Of a stretch of DNA of 9,658 nucleotides, positions 4,613 through 9,658 are shown one piece after another. Each line of letters opens with the position of its first letter. Within the stretch, counting starts at the first letter, position 1. This DNA is from Candidatus Berkelbacteria bacterium (GTDB taxonomy: Bacteria; Patescibacteriota; UBA1384; VFKW01). The translations under genes were made by a program, and so were the position numbers. The stretch is from positions 1-9,658 of the forward strand of contig VFKW01000074.1 of assembly GCA_009885355.1 (NCBI GenBank). Direction: 5' to 3'. Under the pieces are notes generated by a model. That model ran no database searches, had not been told where the DNA came from, and saw only the letters and a list, made by a program, of their open reading frames with translations.

Positions 4613-6044
4613 ATATTATGTAACAAATTCAATTGCCTATATCAACGGAGATCCACATATCGGTTTTGCGCAGGAAACTTTGGCGGCCGATGTGGTGGCG
4701 CGCTATCATCGCGATGTTTTGGGCGATGATACTTATTTTCAAACAGGGGCGGATGAGCATGGTTTTTCGGTACAGATTCATGCCCAAAGGGCGGGGATGG
4801 AATCGATGGCATATGTCGAATCATTGATTGGCAGATGGACTGGTTTAAAGGATGTTTTAAATTTGACTTATGATGATTTTGTGAGGACGACTTCAAAAGA
4901 GCATCAAAAAAATGTTCAGGAACTTTGGACAAAAGCGCTGGAGAATGGATATATTTATAAAAAACATTATTCGGGAGTTTATTGCGTTGGCTGTGAGGCG
5001 ATGAAAAATAAGAGTGAACTCATTGATGGGAAATGTCCGAACCATCCAAATTTAGTGCCTGAAGTTGTCGAAGAAGAGAATTGGTTTTTTAAATTGTCAG
5101 AATTTGGCGAGAGGCTGAAAAAATATTACAGTGAAAATCTGACTTTTGTAACTCCGGATTATCGATTTAATGAGATCAAAAGTTTGGTGGAATCGGGATT
5201 GGAGGATGTAAGTATCTCAAGGCCGAAAGAAAAGCTCGAGTGGGGGATCGAGGTGCCAAATGATCCTAACCATGTGATGTATGTCTGGTTTGATGCTTTG
5301 ACAAATTATTTGATGCCTGCAAAATATTGGCCGGCGGATTTGCATATTATCGGCAAGGATATTTTGAGATTTCATGCGGCACTCTGGCCGGCAATGTTGA
5401 TGGCGGCCGGATACAGCGATGATCAGCTGCCTAAAAAAGTTCATGTGCATGGATTTATATCTGTTGATGGTCAGAAGATGTCGAAGACTTTGGGAAATGT
5501 GGTCAATCCAAAAGAGATGGTGGAGAAATATGGCGTTGATGCAACTCGATATTTACTGCTTCGCGGATTGTCTTTTGATAAAGATAGTGATTTTTCATGG
5601 GAAAGAATGACGCAGATGTATAATGCTGATCTAGCAAATGATCTGGGTAATTTGATGCAGAGAACTTTGACGATGATAAATAAATATGCAATAAAACCCC
5701 AAATCCCAATGACCCCGCCTGCCGGCGAGGCAGGCAATGACCAAAAGGGCGAGACAAAAAATGTTGTTAATAGTTTGATTGGTGAGTTGAAGTTTGCGGA
5801 TGCTTTGGTGGAAGTTTGGAAGATTATTCAAGAACAGAACAAGCTGATTGAGGAGAGTAAGCCTTGGGAATTGGCTAAAACTGATACTAAAAAGCTAGAA
5901 GAAGTCTTGGGTAGTATTTATGAGTCTTTGCAGTTGGTGGCGGAATTGATTTTACCGGTGATGCCTAAGACTTCCGAAAAGATGAAAAAACAGCTGGAGA
6001 GTTTGCAGCCGGAGGCGATGTTTTTGAGGATTTTGGATAAATAA
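4605..6044 (+). CDS. metG: Methionine--tRNA ligase (MetRS), short form
   Basis: MetRS charges tRNA-Met with methionine using ATP in the cytoplasm. The 479 residues include the class I catalytic core and helical anticodon-binding domain but not the C-terminal EMAP-type tRNA-binding domain. Landmarks: NSIAYINGDPHIGF at 8-21 (HIGH-type signature, last His replaced by Phe21); GADEHG at 48-53; a zinc knuckle Cys127-x2-Cys130 ... Cys144-x2-His147; ENWFFKLSEF at 158-167; YVWFDALTNYL at 226-236; IIGKDILRFHA at 248-258; KMSKT at 291-295; and anticodon-domain residues NADLANDLGNLMQR (340-353) and KPW (419-421). Residues 365-380 are encoded by a dispersed repeat and lie in a loop between helices. The start overlaps the upstream gene by 8 bases; the stop is TAA. 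Confidence 0.96.
   Translation: MNKYYVTNSIAYINGDPHIGFAQETLAADVVARYHRDVLGDDTYFQTGADEHGFSVQIHAQRAGMESMAYVESLIGRWTGLKDVLNLTYDDFVRTTSKEHQKNVQELWTKALENGYIYKKHYSGVYCVGCEAMKNKSELIDGKCPNHPNLVPEVVEEENWFFKLSEFGERLKKYYSENLTFVTPDYRFNEIKSLVESGLEDVSISRPKEKLEWGIEVPNDPNHVMYVWFDALTNYLMPAKYWPADLHIIGKDILRFHAALWPAMLMAAGYSDDQLPKKVHVHGFISVDGQKMSKTLGNVVNPKEMVEKYGVDATRYLLLRGLSFDKDSDFSWERMTQMYNADLANDLGNLMQRTLTMINKYAIKPQIPMTPPAGEAGNDQKGETKNVVNSLIGELKFADALVEVWKIIQEQNKLIEESKPWELAKTDTKKLEEVLGSIYESLQLVAELILPVMPKTSEKMKKQLESLQPEAMFLRILDK
5698..5742 (+). repeat. Dispersed repeat embedded in frame in metG
   Basis: CCCAAATCCCAATGACC (5698-5714) is followed by a GC palindrome (GCCTGCC 5717-5723 pairing with GGCAGGC 5729-5735 around GGCGA) and a second CAATGACC (5735-5742; first copy 5707-5714). 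The left part matches 16 of 17 bases of the intergenic repeat at 3126-3142, and the palindrome is a rearranged relative of that at 44-63. It encodes P365-Q380 of MetRS without breaking the frame. Confidence 0.8.
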
Positions 6045-6066
6045 GTTTATATTGATATATTAGTAG

Positions 6067-6231
6067 TAGATCCCCAATGTCGGATTGCATCCGGCTCGAG
6101 GATGACGGAACAAGCTAGATCCCCAATGTCGGATTGCATCCGGCTCGAGGATGACGGAACAAGCTAGATCCCCGACCTGCCTACCGGCAGGCAGGTGTCG
6201 GAGCGGATTGCATCCGGCTCGAGGATGACGG
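6067..6231 (+). repeat. Tandem array: two identical 49-bp units and a third split by a palindrome
   Basis: Units 6067-6115 and 6116-6164 are identical over 49 bases, beginning TAGATCCCCAATGTCGG and ending GATGACGGAACAAGC. The third, 6165-6231, has the same ends but a 22-base block holding the 20-base palindrome replaces two bases after TAGATCCCC, and five extra bases (AGCGG) follow TGTCGG. Each unit has a small CGGAT-TGC-ATCCG hairpin (6081-6093 in the first). The array fills the gap between metG and the EamA gene and stops 17 bases before the likely EamA start. No T-run makes it an obvious terminator, and no promoter is evident in 6045-6248. Confidence 0.9.
6176..6195. repeat. 20-bp GC palindrome, copy 4, nested in the tandem array
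   Basis: CCTGCCTACCGGCAGGCAGG differs from the perfect copy at 44-63 by one base (G to A at position 8). It interrupts the third array unit, so it arrived after or during the spread of that repeat. Confidence 0.85.
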
Positions 6232-6248
6232 GTATTTTTGGAGGGTTG

Positions 6249-7103
6249 ATGATTTGGATTCCTATCGTAGCGGCGCTAACTAATGCAATGGGTTTGGGGT
6301 TTGAAAAAGTTGCTTTAGCAAAAAAGAGAATGCCAAACGGATTGTATTTGTCTGTTTTGTTTTTGATTATTTTTTTTATTACTTCGCTTATGAGTCCTTT
6401 TTTAGGGGCGATCGATCATGCGTTGGTTTTTAAGCCGAAATATATAATTTTGTTTGTGACGGCTTTGACGCTTGGAATCATGTATAATTACTTGATGTCG
6501 GTCAGTATTCAAAAAGAGAAATTGCATGAACACGAGATGATCATGATGTTATCTCCGGTTTTGACGATTGTTTTGGCATCATTATATACGCCGGCGAGTG
6601 TCGATTTTAGAGTGTTTGTGGCGGCATTTGTGGCGGCCGTTTGCCTGTTAATTGCCAAGTTGGAAAAAGGGCATTTTGATTTTAGCCGATATTCGATAAA
6701 TTTAGTAATCGCGGTTTTTATGATGGCGGTGGAATCTTTGATCATAAATGAACTTTTGAAAGCTTATTCACCGATAAGTCTGTATGCTTTTCGAACTGGA
6801 TTTATGTTTTTGGCTTATGTGTTGATTTTCAGGCCGCATTTTAATTTGATGTCTAGAGATAATTTTAAATTAGTGGTCGGATCAGCAGTGATGGGTTCGA
6901 TTTATATGGTTTTGCGTTTATATGGCTACAAGGATTTTGGGATTGTGAAGACGACATTATTTTTGGTAGCTTCGCCGATACTGGTATATTTGATCTCGGC
7001 GAGGTATTTTAAAGAAAAGATAAGTTGGAAAACTGGGTTTGCCAGCATTGTAATTTTGGGGTGTATAGTCTATGTCTCATTTATCGCGCCCGTATCTCAT
7101 TGA
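6249..7103 (+). CDS. EamA/DMT-superfamily transporter
   Basis: A 284-residue inner-membrane protein with about ten helices arranged as two related halves, typical of the drug/metabolite transporter superfamily; such proteins export or exchange small metabolites but the substrate cannot be told. The C-terminal end of each EamA unit is visible: MMLSPVLTIVLASLY (99-113) with VFVAAFVAAVCLLIA (122-136), and FLVASPILVYLISARYFKEK (238-257) with ASIVILGCIVYV (265-276). I chose ATG 6249 because GGAGGG (6240-6245) precedes it and the first helix starts at once. Upstream in-frame starts at 6195 (GTG) and 6225 (ATG) would add only residues encoded by the tandem repeat. The TGA stop lies 32 bases inside tatD, implying coupled translation. 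Confidence 0.85.
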   Translation: MIWIPIVAALTNAMGLGFEKVALAKKRMPNGLYLSVLFLIIFFITSLMSPFLGAIDHALVFKPKYIILFVTALTLGIMYNYLMSVSIQKEKLHEHEMIMMLSPVLTIVLASLYTPASVDFRVFVAAFVAAVCLLIAKLEKGHFDFSRYSINLVIAVFMMAVESLIINELLKAYSPISLYAFRTGFMFLAYVLIFRPHFNLMSRDNFKLVVGSAVMGSIYMVLRLYGYKDFGIVKTTLFLVASPILVYLISARYFKEKISWKTGFASIVILGCIVYVSFIAPVSH

Positions 7104-7863
7104 TACGCATGCTCATTTGAATTTTGCCGAATTTGCCGATCAGGAATCGGAGATTTTAGTAAGGGCAAAAGAGCAGGGGGTTTTGAAAATCGTGTGCGTG
7201 GGAACTGGTTTGGAAACAAATGATCAGGTTTTTAATTTAGCTTCAAGGCATGAAAATATTTGGGCGACGGTTGGATATCATCCGATTCATGTGGAAGATT
7301 ATAAAGAATTGCCGGTTGAAAGCGTTATGACTCAGTTGGAAGCGCAGCTTGGGCGGCAAAAAGTGGTTGCGATCGGGGAGATCGGTTTGGATTATTTTCG
7401 AAGAGATGACAGGGAAGATCAAAAGAAAATTTTTCGGATGATGCTGGAATTGGCAATCAAGCATAATTTGCCGGTAATTATTCATTGCAGAGAGGCTTTT
7501 TCGGATATGTTTGAGATATTGGAGGATTTTGGAGGGAAAGTGCGGGGCGTTTTGCATTGTTTTACCGGTGGGGTTGAAGAGGCGCGCAGGGCTTTGGATT
7601 TGGGCTTGATGATCGGATTAACTGGACTTATTACATATAAAAATAATGATCATATTTTAGAGGCGATCGAGGAGATGCCGATTGATAGAATTTTGACTGA
7701 AACGGATTGTCCATATCTATCGCCAGTGCCATTGCGCGGTCAAATAAATGAACCGGCGAATGTCCGGTATGTGGCCGAAAAAATTGGAGAAATAAAAAAT
7801 TTGACTTATGATGAGGTGTTGGAATGGACGAGCCGGAATGCAGAAGGATTATTTGCGATCTAG
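7072..7863 (+). CDS. tatD: TatD-family metal-dependent DNase/hydrolase
   Basis: TatD proteins are cytoplasmic TIM-barrel metallohydrolases with 3'-5' exonuclease activity on DNA. The 263 residues match the family length. Metal and active-site motifs are complete: DTHAH at 11-15, GEIGLDYFR at 102-110 (Glu103), IHCREAF at 137-143 (His138), LHCFTG at 161-166 (His162), TETDCPYLSP at 209-218 (Asp212) and RGQINEP at 222-228, with the usual C-terminal TSRNAEGLF (253-261). The ATG at 7072 lies inside the end of the EamA gene with GGGGTG about 10 bases upstream. The metG-tatD pairing is conserved in many bacteria; here the EamA gene separates them. The 3' end overlaps gpmI on the other strand by 15 bases. 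Confidence 0.95.
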   Translation: MSHLSRPYLIDTHAHLNFAEFADQESEILVRAKEQGVLKIVCVGTGLETNDQVFNLASRHENIWATVGYHPIHVEDYKELPVESVMTQLEAQLGRQKVVAIGEIGLDYFRRDDREDQKKIFRMMLELAIKHNLPVIIHCREAFSDMFEILEDFGGKVRGVLHCFTGGVEEARRALDLGLMIGLTGLITYKNNDHILEAIEEMPIDRILTETDCPYLSPVPLRGQINEPANVRYVAEKIGEIKNLTYDEVLEWTSRNAEGLFAI

Positions 7864-9498
7864 ATGTTCGGGAAGAGTGGGTTTGACGACGGATTCCATG
7901 AGGCTTGATCCGGTCATGTCAGGTGCGATTGGGAGTCCTAAAATATTTAATATTGTTGGTGTGACGTCGGCAATGAGGCCGGCGGCTTTGTGCATTTGAG
8001 GGAGTGGTTTGGTCAATTTCAGGCTTGGGTGGATGGCGATAAATGGAACAGGGTTGACCGAGTGGCCGGTGTCTTTTTCACCGGTTTGCGGATTGATCAT
8101 TTCTTCGGCGTTGCCGTGGTCGGCGATGATGATAAAATAGCTATTTTTAAAGGTTTCAGTCAATTTTTTTAACTGTGCATCGATGGTTTCGACTGCTTTT
8201 ACGGCGGCTTCGTAGTTGCCGGTATGGCCAACCATATCGGCGTTAGCAAAATTGATGAGGATAAAATCGTAGTTGATCGTTTGAGTATTTGTAAGAATAT
8301 AATTGGTAATTTCGTTGGCGGACATTTTAGGCATAAGGTCAAATGTCGCTACTTGGGGTGATGGGATGAGTTGCCATTTTTCGCCGGGGTTTGGTTCGGG
8401 GTAGCCGCCGTTGAAAAAATAGGTGACGTGAGCGTATTTTTCGGTTTCGGCGATGTGCAGCTGGGTCATTTTTTGTTCGCTGATGATCTTGGCTAATGTG
8501 GATTCGACGTGTTGGAGCGGGAAAGCGACATTGACAGGCAAACTTTCGTTGTAATTGGTCATGGTGACGACGCATAGATTTTTGAGAGTAACTTTGTCAG
8601 GCATATCTTGGCGGGGAAAGAGAAAAAGTTCGACGATTTGACGCATGCGGTCCGGGCGAAAATTGAAGAAAATAACAGAATCATTTTCTCTGACAGGGGA
8701 TGCGATTTTGCCGGATTTTACGGCTTCTTTTTTGGTAAATTTGGAAAACCATGAGGAAGATTTTTGGAATTCATTTAGGATAGCCGTCGGTTTGATGAAT
8801 TCGTCGGTTTCGCCGCGTTCATAGGCTTTTTTGATTGCTTCTTCGGGAGAACCGGCCTGCAGGCCGGTAGCGTGGATCATCGCTTCGTAGGAAATAATAT
8901 TGCGATCCCAATGATGATCGCGATCCATCGAATAATATCGTCCGGTTATGGTCGAAAAATAGATTTCAATTTTGAGACTATTTATGATTTCTTGAGTTTT
9001 TTTGAGATACATTAAGGCACTTTTAGGAGAGGTGTCGCGACCGTCGGTGATCATGTGGAGAAAAGTGCGGCCAGAAAATTTTTTCTTTTCAATTAGTTTT
9101 AATAAAGCCTCAAGATGACTGATGTGGCTATGTACCCCGCCGGAGCTGATTAATCCAACCAAGTGAAGATTGCTTTTTTTTATTGTTGCTTCATGAATAG
9201 CTTTTAGAAGTGATTCATTTGAATAAAATGAGCCATCGGAAATAGCGCTCGTAATTTTTGGCAGGTTTTGGTAGATGACTCGGCCGGAGCCAATAGTCAA
9301 GTGTCCGACTTCTGATCCGCCAAGTTCGCCCCAAGGGAGTCCGACTTCTTCACCGGAGGCGCTAAGTAAGGTGTGAGGATAATTTTTCCAGAGCATATCA
9401 AAAGTTGGTTTTTTGGCATTTAATACTGCATTGCCTTCTTTGGTTAGACTATAACCCCATCCATCCATGACAATTAAAAAAACTTTTGGTTCAAACAT
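7849..9498 (-). CDS. gpmI: 2,3-bisphosphoglycerate-independent phosphoglycerate mutase
   Basis: GpmI interconverts 3- and 2-phosphoglycerate in glycolysis using two Mn2+ ions and a phosphoserine intermediate. The 549 residues are longer than the usual 510 or so. Motifs: MDGWG at 11-15 (metal Asp12), GGSEVGHLTIGSGR at 60-73 with catalytic Ser62, SSGGVHSH at 118-125, DGRDTSP at 152-158, GRYYSMDRD at 186-194, FNFRPDR at 278-284, EKYAHVTYFFNGG at 353-365, DMVGHTG at 421-427, ADHGNAE at 459-465 and TGHSVNPVPF at 477-486. About 18 extra residues sit in the loop before FNFRPDR (roughly 244-264). GGAGGG lies 8 bases before the ATG. The gene runs against its neighbours yet its plus strand is still G-rich. 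The 3' end overlaps tatD by 15 bases with no terminator between them. Confidence 0.97.
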   Translation of the reverse strand: MFEPKVFLIVMDGWGYSLTKEGNAVLNAKKPTFDMLWKNYPHTLLSASGEEVGLPWGELGGSEVGHLTIGSGRVIYQNLPKITSAISDGSFYSNESLLKAIHEATIKKSNLHLVGLISSGGVHSHISHLEALLKLIEKKKFSGRTFLHMITDGRDTSPKSALMYLKKTQEIINSLKIEIYFSTITGRYYSMDRDHHWDRNIISYEAMIHATGLQAGSPEEAIKKAYERGETDEFIKPTAILNEFQKSSSWFSKFTKKEAVKSGKIASPVRENDSVIFFNFRPDRMRQIVELFLFPRQDMPDKVTLKNLCVVTMTNYNESLPVNVAFPLQHVESTLAKIISEQKMTQLHIAETEKYAHVTYFFNGGYPEPNPGEKWQLIPSPQVATFDLMPKMSANEITNYILTNTQTINYDFILINFANADMVGHTGNYEAAVKAVETIDAQLKKLTETFKNSYFIIIADHGNAEEMINPQTGEKDTGHSVNPVPFIAIHPSLKLTKPLPQMHKAAGLIADVTPTILNILGLPIAPDMTGSSLMESVVKPTLPEHLDRK

Positions 9499-9519
9499 TG
9501 AAAATTCCCTCCATTACTA

Positions 9520-9550
9520 GTATAAAGTATAATGTATAAAGTATAAAGTA
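9520..9550. repeat. Heptamer tandem repeat GTATAAA (4.4 copies)
   Basis: GTATAAA, GTATAAT, GTATAAA, GTATAAA and GTA follow one another from 9520. The array lies 22-52 bases upstream of the gpmI ATG. Read toward gpmI it offers three TATACT hexamers, each one base from the TATAAT -10 consensus, so the repeat probably contains or forms the gpmI promoter, although no good -35 box is visible upstream. Confidence 0.75.
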
Positions 9551-9581
9551 GAGCCCGTTGAAAAACCCTTTACTTTTCCAC

Positions 9582-9610
9582 TTGTCGTAAACCTGTCCAT
9601 AAGGTATAAT
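9582..9610 (+). promoter_or_regulatory. Promoter for the gene at the right edge
   Basis: TTGTCG (9582-9587, four of six -35 bases) and a perfect TATAAT (9605-9610) are separated by 17 bases. Transcription would start near 9617, about 20 bases before the ATG at 9638. It diverges from gpmI. Confidence 0.65.
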
Positions 9611-9637
9611 ATAAGTATAGTAACAAGGGAGGTGGAT

Positions 9638-9658
9638 ATGTCTCAAATAAGGTTTAAA
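9638..9658 (+). CDS. Start of an unidentified gene, cut by the window edge
   Basis: Seven codons are visible (MSQIRFK). AAGGGAGGTGG (9625-9635) is close to the ideal ribosome binding site, with GGAGG five bases from the ATG, and the promoter at 9582-9610 lies just upstream. Together these make a true gene start likely, but the product cannot be named from seven residues. Confidence 0.65.

Noticed and set aside
5475..5489. Degenerate KMSKS motif in MetRS (KMSKT)
   Set aside because: KMSKT is a tolerated variant in class I synthetases and does not suggest an inactive enzyme.
6067..6195. Rho-independent terminator after metG
   Set aside because: The hairpins in the array are short and none is followed by a T-run in the plus direction.
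6067..6231. CRISPR-like array between metG and the EamA gene
   Set aside because: The 49-base units are directly adjacent and identical with no variable spacers, there are only three, and no cas gene is nearby.
7101..7103. Alternative genetic code with TGA as glycine
   Set aside because: TGA ends the EamA protein just after its last helix, and reading through would enter tatD in another frame with no sensible protein. The other complete genes end in TAA or TAG.
8851..8868. 18-bp perfect palindrome ACCGGCCTGCAGGCCGGT inside gpmI as another inserted element
   Set aside because: The encoded segment (T211-G216) has the same length as in Bacillus-type GpmI, so nothing was inserted; it is likely a chance palindrome and does not match the CCTGCCTGCC family.
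1..9658. Defence system, prophage, insertion sequence, tRNA or rRNA gene
   Set aside because: All sizeable reading frames are assigned to housekeeping, transport or small unknown proteins; no transposase, nuclease operon, integrase or RNA cloverleaf was seen by eye on either strand.

Overview
The window looks like part of a small-genome bacterium of the Candidate Phyla Radiation (Patescibacteria, Parcubacteria-like). This is an inference from four things. Core genes are tightly packed with overlapping ends. The enzymes are in compact forms: a 228-residue RsmI and a 479-residue MetRS with no C-terminal tRNA-binding domain. The intergenic gaps are full of short GC-rich palindromes of the CCTGCC/GGCAGG type. 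Many plus-strand genes are strongly G- and T-rich. TGA serves as a stop at the end of the EamA gene (7101-7103), so there is no sign of the TGA=Gly code used by Absconditabacteria and Gracilibacteria.

Layout from left to right. Bases 1-191 are a composite of dispersed repeats, followed by rsmA (16S rRNA dimethyltransferase, +) and an NRAMP-like metal transporter (+) with atypical metal-site motifs. A bidirectional hairpin terminator separates these from an unrecognised 112-residue gene on the minus strand, which sits behind a perfect-consensus sigma-70 promoter and has an internal duplication. A 393-base gap (2871-3263) holds that promoter and at least four repeat pieces. Then comes an overlapping run on the plus strand: rsmI (16S rRNA C1402 methyltransferase), an unknown 224-residue protein with a disordered Pro/Gln/Ser-rich tail, and metG. 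A tandem repeat array follows, then an EamA/DMT transporter overlapping tatD. gpmI (phosphoglycerate mutase, -) converges on tatD with a 15-base overlap. At the right edge a divergent gene begins with a good promoter and ribosome binding site, but only seven codons are visible.

Functionally this is mostly translation housekeeping: two methyltransferases acting on the small-subunit decoding region, a tRNA synthetase and a TatD-type nuclease, plus two transporters and one glycolytic enzyme. The set rsmI-metG-tatD-rsmA matches a neighbourhood known from Firmicutes (Bacillus yabC-metS-yabD-...-ksgA), here rearranged and with unrelated genes inserted.

The least ordinary content is the repeat landscape. 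Several small repeat families are nested in each other, one piece lies in frame inside metG, and another adjoins and probably misleads the start of the EamA gene. The 112-residue minus-strand gene is the second point of interest. I did not find a defence system, CRISPR array, RNA gene, insertion sequence or prophage here.
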